A DNA stretch of 64,000 nt from Pseudovirgaria hyperparasitica (GCF_010093815.1 NW_022985572.1:95463-159462), one strand, 5' to 3'; counted from the stretch's first letter, positions 23,121 through 34,993 are shown. Notes: a model not told the origin generated them from the letters alone. Numbers and translations are program-made.

Positions 23121-24595
23121 GTGCGTACGTTATCTATCCGTTAGTATATCCGTAAATTTCGCCAGGCAAACAGCACAACTACGATCATCCAAAGCAGTCA
23201 GTCAATCTTTATCAAAATCAACCGTGCAAACAGCAAAACTTCCGCGCCGCACGTGCGTCCTACTCACATCTATATTCCCCCTTATCCAAACACATATCCC
23301 CACTCAGCAGACCCTCCCTATACCCAACTCCTACGTAGGTACCTACATGCCCAGCCCCAAGCTACCCCGGACCCGCGTACATCACAACCCATAGAGCTGT
23401 CCCCGGTCCGTATTTCTCATGCTACCCAGGTACCCTACACCATCCCCGGAGCCCGCGTATACCTTATTCAGCTCCCTCGAGTCCAAACACACAATGCACG
23501 AAACCCAGCACGGCGTACACGCATCATACGTTGCGTGCAGCGCCGTTGTCAGCGCGCCTCTTACATATCCAACCATTCTTTGTATCGTGGATGTACATAG
23601 TATCGTCTTACAGATTACATGCTACAAAGCGGCTGCGGCGTAGATGGATTGGATTGTTTGTGGGTTGGGTGTGTGAGATGACATCATTGTGCGCCGGTAC
23701 GCTGGGTCGTTCCGTAAGGTAAGACAAAGGAAGGAAGTTCAGCTGAGATTCCTGTGCGAGCATGGACGTAGCTTTTGGAGGGTGGCTATGAAAGACTATA
23801 GAGCTGTAAAACTGGGTATACAGGGGTGATGGTAGGTACAGTAGAGCATCGAAGAGAATGTACATACATACACAGCATATAGACAGCACATGCCATACCA
23901 TCTAATAAAATGTACATTACTGAGACTATGATAGACTCCCATGCATTACATATTCCAATTCCGACATCCTCTCTCTTTCACTTGCCTTCCGTATACAGTA
24001 ACCATGTCTTAGGTTACAAGACCGTGTTCTAGACAATTCTTGTGTCTACGGAAAAGCGCTATTTGTTCCGTTTTCCACATTCGATTCGTTATCAAACGAG
24101 AGGAAAAGAGGCACAGTGCAAAGTTTGTCTTTGTCGTGGTGTGTGGTGTAGTGTAGTGTAGTGTAGTTTTGTGTCGTGTGATATTGTGCCGTGTCCGTGG
24201 CTTTGCTGTGCCGCAATTGTGTTCCATTGATTTTGGTGTTTTGTGGAATGTGGATCTGTTAGGACGCTACATGGCGTGGTACTGGCATTGGAATGATTTG
24301 ATAGATGGATGTTTGGCGTGCGGGGTTGAGAGGGGCCGGATTGTGGTGTGGTGATATGGCAGCAAAGAGAAAAGACAAATGTTGCGAGCGATAGAATGAA
24401 GAAGTCACAGCACAAGATAGCAGGAAGTAGTGAATCAAAGGATTAGTTTGGTGTCTATAGTACATGCGCGCGTTTAACATTGATGCTCCCAGGATCCTTC
24501 CGAGCAACACGGCCATCGCTAGCTTCCGAGACAGGCGGGAAGGAGACTCGTCATGGGTGAAATTCGTGTATGCGTGAGCTGTTTTCTGCTGCCAC
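23121..24595. other. Intergenic region upstream of the P450
   Basis: Low-complexity CA-rich (23250-23480) and GTGT-rich (24130-24180) stretches. No coding frame is supported. Confidence 0.5.
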
Positions 24596-25468
24596 TTAGA
24601 CGGCACCGCCGTTGATGCGTAGGGTCTGGCCCGTGATCCAGCGGGAGTCGTTGCCAGACAGGAATGCCATGGTGTCGGCAATTTCGTCTGGCTTTCCGAG
24701 ACGGTTGTAAGGGCTGGCGGCGGCGAGCTTCTCGATGATGGCGTCGGGCTTGCCCTTGAGGAAGAGGTCGGTGCCGGTCGGGCCAGGAGCGACGGCGTTG
24801 ACGTTGATGCCCTTGCTGGCGAGGTCCTTTGCCATGACACGCGCCATCTGCTCAATGGAGCCCTTGGTGCTGACGTATAGGAGGTAGTTGGGGGTGATGG
24901 GCGAGAGACCGGTCAGGGTGGTGGAGACGAGGATGATTCTGCCGCCGGGGTTCATGAAAGGGACGGCCTTTTGCACCAGGAAGTAGGGGCCCTTGACGTT
25001 GAGGCCGAAGGTGTTGTCGAAGTCTTGCTCGGTGGTTTGCTCGAGAGTCTTCATGGGCAAGATACCGGCGTTGGGGATGAGGATATCGATCTTTCCAAAC
25101 TTGGCGACGGTTTGCTTGACGAGACCCTCAATTTCAGTCACATTGGCGGCGTTGGCCTTGACTGCGAGTGCATTACCACCACCAATCTGGTTGACAATGT
25201 CGTCGGCGGCCTTGGAGTCGCTGGAGTAGTTGACAACGACCTTGGCACCGTCTCTTGCGAGGCGGAGAGCTGCCTGAGCACCGATGCCCTTGGAGCCACC
25301 AGTGATGAGAGCGACCTTGCCGGCGAGAGGAAGAGACATGGTTGTGTTGGAGTGGGCGGGAATGCTACGGTCTACGAGAGTCTTTTCGGCGGTCGAGGTG
25401 GAAGCGGCGTCGTCTTTTGGACAGTTCTTGGAATGCGGCAGGTGGAGGATGTTTGAGAGAGAAGGCAT
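24596..25468 (-). CDS. Short-chain dehydrogenase/reductase
   Basis: Classical SDR, NAD(P)(H)-dependent, resembling fungal 3-oxoacyl-ACP/versicolorin-type reductases. Intronless, 290 aa from the ATG at 25468, or 247 aa from the ATG at 25339 (MSLPLAGKVALITGG). The shorter start is the canonical SDR beginning; the extra 43 residues are Ser/Lys-rich and could be a weak targeting peptide or untranslated. Motifs: cofactor TGGSKGIG, NAG in LIPNAGILP, the catalytic Ser in ILVSTTLTG, YVSTK as YxxxK, and the PGPTGTDLF loop. VVNYSSD after beta-2 lacks the Asp typical of NAD-specific forms, favouring NADPH. It is co-oriented with the P450 and MFS genes. Confidence 0.92.
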   Translation of the reverse strand: MPSLSNILHLPHSKNCPKDDAASTSTAEKTLVDRSIPAHSNTTMSLPLAGKVALITGGSKGIGAQAALRLARDGAKVVVNYSSDSKAADDIVNQIGGGNALAVKANAANVTEIEGLVKQTVAKFGKIDILIPNAGILPMKTLEQTTEQDFDNTFGLNVKGPYFLVQKAVPFMNPGGRIILVSTTLTGLSPITPNYLLYVSTKGSIEQMARVMAKDLASKGINVNAVAPGPTGTDLFLKGKPDAIIEKLAAASPYNRLGKPDEIADTMAFLSGNDSRWITGQTLRINGGAV

Positions 25469-27657
25469 ATGATGTTGTAGACAGTCAGATTGTCTGTTGC
25501 TGAGCTGGACTGGGTGTTGTGGTAGTAGGTGAGATGATGAGTGAGATTGTTGTGATGAGGTAGGACATGTCAGGACGGGAGGATGGTTGTCTTATAAACA
25601 ATGGCATGGGGGCAGACCGGAGTTGGGGTTACACAGCTGAGTGAACGCAGGTGCCTGGATATTGAAGCTTACCTCCGACTCACTCTGGCCATCCGCAGCC
25701 TCGTTCTTGGGCAACACATCACTCTCCCGGGGTTTGGAGGCATGGCGCTGCACCGATGAGCACATTCGCGGGCAGAACAGAGTGTTTTGATGCAAGGAAT
25801 ACACGGGTCTGGCGCAGGATGGAGATGGTGAATGGATCGATCGACCCAGGATGCAGCCACCTGGGCAGACTTGGACAAACTTGACTATGCGAGGCCCAGC
25901 AAAGCAACAACGCCATCAATCAGGAATCAATATGACAATTAGTAGCCACATCGGGTCCAGCTTCGAAGCATTGATTGCACCCAGGAAGCGCCTCGATTGC
26001 GGCACAGTCAACAGAGTGAATCAGCATTGAAACCAACAACCAGAACAACAACAACAACAACAATAACAACAGTAACATGACATAATCTGACAATGACGTA
26101 CTTAGAGAACAAAGGAAGGTGCGTTCAGTCGTGTCGGCCCCCACTGCGCATCCTACGTCATACCTGTCGCTATTTCCATACCAGCCACTAGCTATATCAG
26201 GTTAGTTTGTCTTTCCCGACGTCTCCGCGCTCGGAATCGCTTCCGGATTTTCCTCAACACCAAAGCCCTATATCCGTCGTGTGTCTTTGTCATCCTTCCA
26301 TTCAATCTTACATTCTTACATCCTACCATGATCCCATCTCTGTCCAGGTCTCATTTCAACATCTCGAAAACACACTCATCATTACCAGCTTGCAGCATAC
26401 ATCGACCTCTTGTCGCAGAACCACCTTGGCGGTGGACGATGGGCATTCATCTCTAGCCCACATTCCATCTATCTCCAGCCCGCCATCATGTCTGCTCATC
26501 GCTAGTCTCCCTTTTCAGTACTTTCACTCAAGTCTCGAGCATCTGCGTGTAGCTAGTTTGCTGCCTCTGGATCTGGCATCGCCTACTTCTGTTCGTTTAA
26601 CATGTCGTCCAGCTGAGGCCAATATGGACCTCAGTAACCCAACTTGCACGCCTTTTCTCTGCAATTTGAGCTGTAGTCGATTATGTCGTTGTTGAGTGTC
26701 CAATGGACAACACAAAATTCAGCCTTTCGAAGACAAGCTTCTGCCATGTCTTGGAGCTCCTCCTTCTCATTGGTAGATAGTCCACATCAGATCTATTCGG
26801 CTATCGAACATCGCTGATTTTCATTCTAATGCAATTTCCCTCCCGTCATTATGCATTTACCATCAGAGCTGACTTCATGCGCCACACACGGCCGGCCTCA
26901 CGCACGGTGACGTTCGCACAGGACCCGAGTACAAAGGAGCTGTCACTTTACGATGCTGCTCCCTCCACTTATCTACCCTCTTCCACGGTCGACTTCGCCC
27001 AACACCTTCTATTCTTATCCACGACCGTAACTGGTTCTGATCGACCCGAAATGGAACTTTTGGTCTCGTGTGTTTCGCCATGCCCTGACGCCTTGACATC
27101 TCGTTTCATGCGAAAAGGATCTGCTGCAAGGCACATCTGACGCCACACGTGGCCAGCCCCGGCCTGTTTCAGAGCCTCCAATCTGGAGGATCCGAACATC
27201 TCTCGTGAACATGATTCAGTTCAGCCTTCTTATGGCTCACAATGCGCCACACGTGTTGGTGGAAAGCGACTCCCGCGCGCCCTGTGCAGCCACGAGGTGC
27301 TCTGATCAGCGCCTCCGCCTCGTGCAACGCCTCCATTCATTGACCGGATTCAAGATCATGTTCCAATAAAAGATATCAGCCCCATAGATGGGCCATAGCG
27401 ACACATGCAACGGTTCGGTACGAGATCTAGCATACTCGGTGTATTGTACGGACAGAGCATCTGGACGAAACTGTGGATAAACGATACGAGATGATGAGTC
27501 TAGAAACTCAGCCTCGGGGAGTGGAATCTATATAAGACGATGCCACGGTCAAGCCAAAGACCGGAATATCATCATCTCAACATTCTAACGGATAGGGCAT
27601 TCGCAAGGCTCGTGGTTTTTGCGTGTTCGTTGTTATAGTATAAGAGTTCTAGCCGCC
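25469..27657. other. 2.2-kb divergent intergenic region (SDR / GMC)
   Basis: Contains a CAA-type microsatellite at 26043-26072 and three near-identical GCGCCACAC-type boxes near 26880, 27140 and 27243. Open frames at 26207-26695 and 26829-27140 have no recognisable domain, and I do not call them genes. Confidence 0.45.
26043..26072. repeat. (CAA)n microsatellite
   Basis: Run of AAC/CAA units interrupted by one AAT, in the SDR-GMC intergenic region. Confidence 0.8.
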
Positions 27658-29663
27658 ATGTTGGGAACTGCCACTGCCTTTGCCCTCTTTGGGCTGCTGT
27701 CCACAGTCAGCGCGTTTCCCACGCCTGCGTACGGCAAAGCCCCTTTCAAGACTCGCCAAACTGGTGGTCTTGGGCCACTCGACCTCCTGGGCAGCGCATA
27801 TGGCGTTCCGGCCCCGAATCAAACCTTTGACTACATCGTTGTTGGCGGCGGCAATGCGGGTCTGACTATCGCGGCACGGTTGGCAGAAGTTCCCACGAAC
27901 CGCGTGGCCGTGATCGAGGCGGGGACGTTCTACGAGTTGAGCAACGGAAACAACAGCGAGACCCCAGCAACGGACATTACATATGTCGGAAAGGCGCTGG
28001 ACGATTGGCATCCGGGTATTGACTGGGGTTTTGCTACGACACCGCAAGCTGTACGCAATCTTGCCCCTGTACAACATAACAAGAACTAACAGATCTAGGG
28101 TCTCGACGGGGACGTCAGTCACTATGCGCGTGGAAAGGTTCTGGGTGGGAGCTCTGCACGAAACTACATGACATACCACGCACCGACAACAGAGTCGCTT
28201 CAGATGTGGGCAGATATGGTGGACGACCAGAGCTACACTTTCGAAAACTTCTACCCCTACTACAAGAAGAGTCAGGGGTTCACGGAGCCGGACATGTCGC
28301 GCCGCTTTCCCAACGCCACAGTCGACTACGATCCGGACTCTTTCGGCACTGACGGTCCTCTCTCTGTTATCTATCCCAACTACGCGACTGCGTTTGCAAC
28401 ATGGGCGAAACGTGCGTTTGCCGAAGTTGGCATGCCTGACATTCCAGGTTTCACGAGTGGGCAATTGATCGGAAACGCATATGGCCCAGCAACTATCCAG
28501 TACGAAACCAACGTCCGCGATTCCTCAGAGACAGCCTTCCTGCGCCCCTACCTCGACCAAGACTACCCGAACCTCATCGTCTTCAACCACCACCTCGCCA
28601 CCCGTATCATCTTCGACGGTACCCGTGCCACCGGTGTCGAGGTCGACACCAACGGCTTCGTCTACACCATCGCAGCAACCAGCGAAGTCATCGTCTCCGC
28701 CGGCGCCTTCCAATCTCCGCAACTGCTCATGGTCTCCGGCATCGGGCCCGCCGAGGTGCTCTCCGCAAACAACATCCCCGTCATCGCCGACCGCCCAGGC
28801 GTCGGCCAGAACATGTGGGACCACGTCCTCTTCGGGCCCTCATACCGCGTCAACGTACTCACCGGCTCCGCCATGGCCGACCCCGTCTACACGGCCGAGC
28901 AAGTCCGCCTCTTCAACGAAGAACGCCGCGGCGCCCTCGCCAGCCCCAACAACGACGTCTTCGCCTGGGAGAAACTCCCGCACCGCAACTGGTCCTCCTC
29001 CGTCGAGTCCGCCCTGCGCTCCTTCCCAGCCGACTGGCCCGAGATCGAGTACATCGCCCCGCAAGGCTACTTTGGCTACTGCGAAAACTTCAACCGCGAC
29101 GCGCCCGTAGACGGCTTCAACTACGCCTCCGTCGTCGCCGGCCTCGTCGCCCCGCTGTCCCGCGGCAACATCTCCATTTCCTCCGCCGACATGCGCGACG
29201 CCCCGCTCATCAACCCGAACTGGCTCACCCACGAGGCCGACATTGCCGTGGCCATCGCCAGCTACAGACGCACGCGCGACATCTGGAACGCGCCTAGCTT
29301 GCGCAACATCACCATCGGCCCGGAGTATTTCCCGGGCGAGTTCGAGCCCAGTCGCACGGACGCCGAGCTGTTGGCGCTGATCAAGAAGTCTGTTAGTACC
29401 ATCTTCCATGCGAGCTGTACGTGTGCCATGGGCCGCGAGGATGATGAGAATGCGGTTGTGGATACGCGGGCGCGGGTCATTGGTGCTCAGGGCTTGAGGG
29501 TGGTGGATGCGAGCTCGTTTCCGATTCTGCCGCCGGGGCATCCGATGAGTACTGTTTGTAAGTCTTGCGCTGGTGTTGTGACGCTTGGACTGCTTGCTGA
29601 CTTGATGATGTAGATGCGCTTGCGGAGAAGATTGCGGACGATATCAAGAATGGGTCCTCGTGA
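27658..29663 (+). CDS. Secreted GMC oxidoreductase (glucose-oxidase/aryl-alcohol-oxidase type)
   Basis: FAD-dependent alcohol/sugar oxidase or dehydrogenase. Exons 27658-28050, 28099-29557, 29614-29663, giving 633 aa, the usual size. Signal peptide MLGTATAFALFGLLSTVSA. FAD Rossmann motif VVGGGNAGLTIAARLAE. GMC signature 1 around ARGKVLGGSSARNYM straddles the first junction. Signature 2 is GAFQSPQLLMVSGIGP. The C-terminal ILPPGHPMST contains the catalytic His. The last exon completes STV-YALAEKIADDIKNG. N-glycosylation sequons (NQT, NNS, NAT) fit secretion. Exon 2 is notably GC-rich between 28550 and 29300. The substrate is undefined. It lies divergent to the SDR gene, so it may be co-regulated with the SDR-P450-MFS group. 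Confidence 0.93.
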
Positions 29664-29895
29664 CTGGGCTTGTCTGTATAGGTCGACGCTTTGCGATGGA
29701 GTAGAGGGAGTCTGGGAGGTGTATACATAATTTCCTTGTCATAGCGGGTGTTTTGTTGGGGGGGGGAGTTTTGTATGCATAATCTCATTGTTCGTAGCAG
29801 GGCGTTTCGTTCGTTGTATATGATACATCATCTATAGCATAAGTTCATCATCTTCCCGTACCCGCTTTGTCATCTCCAATCTCGCATGTCGATAA

Positions 29896-30746
29896 CTAAC
29901 ATCCCTCCCCACCCTCTCCGCTCCTCCCCACCGGCACCCACCCCTTCGGCCTCTCCCGGCCCCGTATCACGAGCTCATACGACGCCTTCTCCACCTTCTC
30001 CACACTCTGCCTCACAACAACCATCTTCTTCTCCAACTGCCCTCCAAACCAACTCCCCTCCTGCACATCCAGCGCCTCCAGCACCATCCTCACATCACGC
30101 AAATCATCCAACAACAATCTCCCTTGCCCCTTTTCCTCTCCCTGCCCCTTGTCCCCACCCGTAACACCCCTCTCCGCAGCCCCCAAAACACCAACCCGCA
30201 TAACCTCGCCCGTGAAATCACACATCCCAAGCACATAATCCTCCACCCCGATACCCACACCTCCACCCACACAGATACCCAGCCGCGCAAACACCCCACA
30301 ACACTCCTCATACGACAACAACGTGCGCGTAGTAATGTAGCGCTCGAAACACAGCGCCTCGATATATTCCTGATTCGCGCCCGTGAGGTTCACGGCGTAG
30401 CGATGCGCGTTGGGCCCGTGCAGATCGGGCGCTATGGAGGCGTAGAAGGCGGCGATTGTGCTGTGGAAGGAGGCTGTTGACGGGGTGGGCGTGCGGTGGA
30501 GGGCGAAGATGCTTTGGGGAGGTACATGTTAGCTGGTATGTATGGGGAGAGGGAGGGGGGGTGAGATTTTGGGGACGGAAGAGTGGAAGGAGGGAGGTAC
30601 AGTTTCTTGCTGGTGGCGGTGATGTCGCGCGAGGCTTTTATGATGCGTTCGCGGCGGTCGTGGTGGGTGTCGAGGGCGGATTTGAAGGATTCGAAGATGG
30701 GGGTGAGGGGAGAGTGGGTTGTGGAGGGAGGGTTTTTGAGGGACAT
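29896..30746 (-). CDS. TRAX (translin-associated factor X) family protein
   Basis: Exons 30746-30601 and 30511-29896 (gtacct..gctaacatgtacctccccaaag), 253 aa; splicing restores ATSKKL-IFALHR. It matches TRAX rather than translin: THHDRRERIIKASRDIT, then ANQEYIEALCFERYI, GMCDFTGEVMR and the C-terminal KVEKASYELVIRGRERPKG. In the family, TRAX is the catalytic subunit of the C3PO endoribonuclease, which trims RNAs (RISC passenger strands, tRNA leaders in Neurospora). The acidic residues known to be catalytic (two Glu in QEYIEA, Asp in CDFTGE) are present. A Gly/Glu-rich insert follows the catalytic Asp. It shares a 248-bp divergent promoter with GPI14. Confidence 0.88.
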
Positions 30747-30994
30747 CTGAGCGAGATGTATGTGTATGTTTGTCTGGATATGGAGGTGGATTTGGAGGAA
30801 CGAAATGGAGGTCTAATGATCAAGTTATGGACTGTTATTCACATATGGAGCTCTTATCGATAACATATTTCGCACGGAGCAGAAGCTCTTATCGATAGGA
30901 GCTGACTCAGCCAAGCTATCACAATCACTGCACACACCCATTCATTCACTTGATATTGTCCACAATCTCCATCTCCAAATGTAAACCCACAACA
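30747..30994. promoter_or_regulatory. Divergent promoter TRAX / GPI14 with duplicated 14-bp box
   Basis: A 248-bp gap between two start codons. The 14-mer AGCTCTTATCGATA occurs twice in direct orientation, at 30849-30862 and 30884-30897 (35-bp period). The inner ATCGAT is itself palindromic and could serve both directions. That it is a regulatory site is inference from position and duplication. Confidence 0.5.
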
Positions 30995-32329
30995 ATGCCC
31001 CTCCTCTCCTCCCCACGCACCGTCTTCACCCTCGCCCTCCTCCTCCGCCTCGTCCTCCTCCTCTACGGCACCCTCCAAGACGCCTTCTCCCCGCTCAAAT
31101 ACACCGACATCGACTACTACGTCTTCACCGACGCCGCCCGCTTCCTCGCCCACGGCCACTCGCCCTACACACGCGACACATACCGCTATACCCCCCTACT
31201 CGCATGGCTCCTGTACCCAACATCCTGGCCCGGGGCGTTCTGGTTTGCGTCGGGCAAGGTGCTGTTCGCGCTGTGTGATGTGCTTGCTGGGTGGTTGATA
31301 TATGCGATTCTCCGCGGTGGGGGTGGTGGTAGTAGGGAGGGAAGTGGGAATGGTATGGACGAAACACGTGCCATTCGCTTCGCCTCGCTGTGGCTGCTGA
31401 ATCCCATGGTCGCGCAGATCAGCACGCGCGGCAGCTCGGAAGGCCTGTTGTGCGTGAACGTCGTGGCGCTGCTGTGGGCGGTGCTGGCGCGGCGCACACG
31501 TGTGGCGGGCGTATTGCTGGGTCTCGCGGTGCATTTGAAGATTTATCCGTTCATCTATGGCGCAAGTATACTGTGGTACCTGGACGAGCGGACGACGAGT
31601 GGGGACAACAGCGCTGGAAAGGAGAAGAAGAAGAAGGGGCAGAAGACGGGGCCGATGACAGGAGTACTAACATTCTGCAACCGCGCGAGGATCGAATTCG
31701 CGATATACGCAGCCGCAACATTCCTACTTCTCAGCGGCGCCATGGCAGCCCTGTACGGCCGCGAATTCGTCCAGCACACCTACCTATACCACCTCACGCG
31801 CATCGACCACAGACACAACTTCTCGCCCTACAACACCCTCCTCCACATCACCTCATCCGCCTCCGCCTCCGCATCGCCAACCACCCACTCCAAGCCCCCC
31901 ATCCGCCTCGAAAGCCTCGCCTTCATCCCCCAACTCCTCCTCAGCACACTCCTGATCCCCCTCATCCTCGCAAAGCGCGACCTCGCGTCCACCATGCTCG
32001 CGCAGACATTCGCGTTCGTGACGTTCAACAAGGTGTGCACGAGCCAGTACTTTCTCTGGTACCTCGTCTTCCTGCCCTTTTACCTGCCCCGGTCGACGCT
32101 GCTGGCTCGGCCGCGGCTGGGCCTGAGTGTGGCTGCGTGCTGGGTGGCGGCGCAGGTCTGGTGGCTGCAGCAGGGCTATCAGTTGGAGTTTCTGGGCCGG
32201 AGCACGTTTGCGACGGGGCTGTGGTGGAGTGGGATCGCGTTTTATTTTGTCAATGTTTGGGTCCTGGGCATTGTTGTGGCGGATATTGGGAGGGGTGGGG
32301 CCGTGTTGACATGGAAGCAAAAAGAGTGA
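30995..32329 (+). CDS. GPI14: GPI mannosyltransferase 1 (PIG-M/Gpi14)
   Basis: ER-membrane dolichol-phosphate-mannose-dependent alpha-1,4-mannosyltransferase that adds the first mannose to GPI anchor precursors. Intronless, 444 aa, start ATG 30995 (MPLLSSPRTVFTLALLLRL). The luminal DxD motif is in KYTDIDYYVFTDAARF, followed by GHSPYTRDTYRYTPLLAWLL, LNPMVAQISTRGSSEGLL and VHLKIYPFIYG, then FNKVCTSQYFLWYLVFLPFY, all diagnostic of the family. About 10 TM helices. A charged loop (residues about 205-230, KEKKKKGQK) and a Ser/Ala-rich insert (about 300-315) are lineage-specific. Complete and probably essential. Confidence 0.94.
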   Translation: MPLLSSPRTVFTLALLLRLVLLLYGTLQDAFSPLKYTDIDYYVFTDAARFLAHGHSPYTRDTYRYTPLLAWLLYPTSWPGAFWFASGKVLFALCDVLAGWLIYAILRGGGGGSREGSGNGMDETRAIRFASLWLLNPMVAQISTRGSSEGLLCVNVVALLWAVLARRTRVAGVLLGLAVHLKIYPFIYGASILWYLDERTTSGDNSAGKEKKKKGQKTGPMTGVLTFCNRARIEFAIYAAATFLLLSGAMAALYGREFVQHTYLYHLTRIDHRHNFSPYNTLLHITSSASASASPTTHSKPPIRLESLAFIPQLLLSTLLIPLILAKRDLASTMLAQTFAFVTFNKVCTSQYFLWYLVFLPFYLPRSTLLARPRLGLSVAACWVAAQVWWLQQGYQLEFLGRSTFATGLWWSGIAFYFVNVWVLGIVVADIGRGGAVLTWKQKE

Positions 32330-32502
32330 AGCGATGATACGTTGTGTTGGGGCATAGATGGCATTTGACATGGGGTCAAGGTGTGTATACATTATTGTAT
32401 TTGATAGAGCTATCTATATAAGCCTTATATACGCTCATATATATATTGATAGATATAGACCACGCATCCTATCTACCACATCCTTGATGATAGGGAAGAA
32501 TC

Positions 32503-34197
32503 TCATCTCAATTCCACATGGCTCTCAAACGATGGCTGCTTAAAGTCCGGCTGCGTCGAGAACGAAGACACCTCACTCATATTACTAATACGACCCAGTA
32601 AAAACTCAAGGTTCCGATACCCGGCAGCAGGCTGGAACTGCGGGACCATGTGGCCAGCAAGTTCAATCTCGACATAAGTAAGCCCGCGATCCGTCATCCA
32701 CTTGCCGAAAATACCCGCTCCGGAGACAGACTCGAGCGAGGCGTCGTAGTGGTATGGCACATAGAAGTCGTTCTCTGGTGGCGTCGTGAAGCCCTGCGCA
32801 CCATTCCAAGTGAGGTTGTTGAGTGTCAGCAGGGAGCCGTTGGAGATGAGCACCATGTCGAGCAGACCATGGGCGACAATCACGTTGTTCGTATGCTCTG
32901 CCACGCGGCCCAGCGGACCGCCGTTGTCGCCGGATGGAGGGGAGTCGTCGCCGTTAGGGAAGACATCTATGTCGGTGCATATCATCCAGTTGGCGTGTTC
33001 AGGGGCATTGATTGCCTTCTTGACATCTGTCCTGTTGAAGTACGGCTCGGTGACGCCGGGTGGGAAGTAGAAGCCAGAGTAAGGGAAGCCGAGGACGTCC
33101 CAGAGCAGTGGGCAGAGCTGGCCGACCTGGTAGATGTCAAAGCACGGGTTGATCTCGAAGATGGCGCTGAAAGCATAGTCGAAGATGTCGCAGTCGGGGT
33201 TGAATGAGCCATTGGCATAGAGGCCTGGAGACGACGGGAACGGACCGTCAGGCGGGAACTTGAGGCCTTGCTCCATAAAGTCATCGTAGCCACAGGTCGC
33301 GCTGATGTTCTTGAGGGTGGACACGGTGCTCTCGTTGAACGGGAACACATTCTGGTGGAATTCAGTGAATGCAAGAGTAGGCACCTGCTCCGTAATGGCA
33401 TCGGGACCAATGCTCGGGTCGTAGATCATGAGGCCCTCGACGTTGAAGTATTCGGTGTTATTCTCCGCAATCATAGCATCGGCTATATACGGACAGTACA
33501 TCCCCGCGTAGCTCTCTCCGGTGACGTAGATCTTGCGACCGTGCAGGTCGAAAAGATCCATGAAGTTCTTCCAGAAAGGTAAGAATTGGGCAGCGACGTC
33601 GACTTCATTGGTCGCGTTGGGTGTGCCTTGTGTGTATCCAGTACCTGAGTCGATTAGTCCCATGCTCGTAATGATTCATTCTATGTTGATAGAAGACATA
33701 CCAACTGGCTGCTCGATCCACACGACATTCGTCAGATTGCTCCATGCATAAGTATTCTTTACAGGCCGATAGGTGCCAGACATCCAAGTGACTGGACCAT
33801 TCTCCTTGAAGAAACCGTCCAGACTCGAGCATCCGGGCCCTCCATTGAGCCATATCAGGATCTCCTCGCTCGCATCGGGGTTCTCTGTCGGCACGTACCA
33901 GAACCATAGCTCTTTGCTATCGTCGACTGGTAGCAGGCCGGCATATGATTCGCCAATGTCGAAATCAACCTCCGGCAATGCACTCCCGTTCACTGCGAAG
34001 GGCGCAGTCTTGTCATTGAGATGGTGCTGGACCTGGCGCTGCTCAATTGAGTGCGACGAGACGGCCGCTCGAGGAGCTGATGGCCCGACCCTGGGACCAT
34101 ACTTCTGACCTTGTTTGATAGGAGATGATGGAGCCTGGTCGGCACAGGAGAAGCCTGCAAGGGCAGCCAATGCTACTAGGCGGGTAGAGAAAAGCAT
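32503..34197 (-). CDS. Secreted serine carboxypeptidase (peptidase S10)
   Basis: Exons 34197-33702 and 33644-32503 (gtatgt..cgactcag), 545 aa; the join gives WIEQPVG-TGYTQGTPNAT. Signal peptide MLFSTRLVALAALAGFSCA, then a propeptide-like region. S10 landmarks: LIWLNGGPGCSSLDG (oxyanion hole), the nucleophile Ser in VTGESYAGMY, the region of the charge-relay Asp (IVAHGLLDMVLISNG), and the His in ELAGHMVPQFQP. Many N-glycosylation sequons. It releases C-terminal residues at acidic pH in the extracellular space or vacuole; the signal peptide without an ER-retention tail favours secretion. The final 30 residues are Ser/Phe-rich with no TM segment, so it is not Kex1-like. Confidence 0.93.
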
Positions 34198-34993
34198 GGT
34201 GATGGGGGAGGAGAGACAATGGCGACGCGGGGTGGCATGACGATGCAGCGGTGATAAGCTAGTTTATATAGCATCTTGTTGTTAGTTAATTACTGTGATG
34301 ATCATGTTGATCGACATGTTCAGTGAATAGATGAAGGCTGATAGCTTTACCAACATTGGAAAAGTCTAATGTTTGTCCGCCTGCCCGTTCCGGCCAAGTC
34401 CGCAGGGCCCCCACTGGGATGTGTTGACGTAACTCGGCCACCTCTTCACTCCGTCTAATTACACCGTCTACACCGTCTAACAGGCCTGGCAAGGTACGTA
34501 CCCGGTCTATCGGTGGTAAGATATCGTGGAACCGTCGACAGTGTCATCCAATCGAGTCTTGCTAAATGCCACCGAGCGGTGCCGCCAATAAAATATGTAC
34601 ATGGATGTGTGAGCGCGAGCATTCGTGTGTATGGGTCCATCAATCTACTAGTTTATAGTAGAGACCAATATTCTCATGCACCATCATGGAATAGTGCCGT
34701 GTCAATTTAATGAGCATGCCTAAAGGCTCTGGCGTGATGTCAAAGTTATATATCGCGCTGCTGAGAGGCGTGGTGGGACAACGATGGGAAAGTCTGACAA
34801 CAGCCACAACACCAGCATTCATTCACACGATCCATCTCACCCCTGTCCATAAATCCGACTCCACGACTCAACGGACGGTGGCCAAAGCTCAGTATAAGCT
34901 CAAGCCTGGCAAAGCTTGGTTCAACAGCCCACAGGCAGTGTATTATGCATACTCAGTGAGAAAAGATCATTGCTAATCCAACATGTCCAAAAC
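34198..34993. other. Intergenic region
   Basis: S10 promoter and sulfurtransferase 3' flank. No supported gene. Confidence 0.5.

Noticed and set aside
26207-27140. Two + strand ORFs of 162 and 103 aa
   Set aside because: Composition-driven, no domain, no splice logic; they lie in the divergent promoter of SDR and GMC.
28481-29541. Several long ORFs of 160-233 aa on both strands
   Set aside because: Shadows of the GC-rich GMC oxidoreductase exon.
31390-32337. 315-aa + strand ORF overlapping GPI14
   Set aside because: His/Arg/Pro-rich frame shadow of GPI14.
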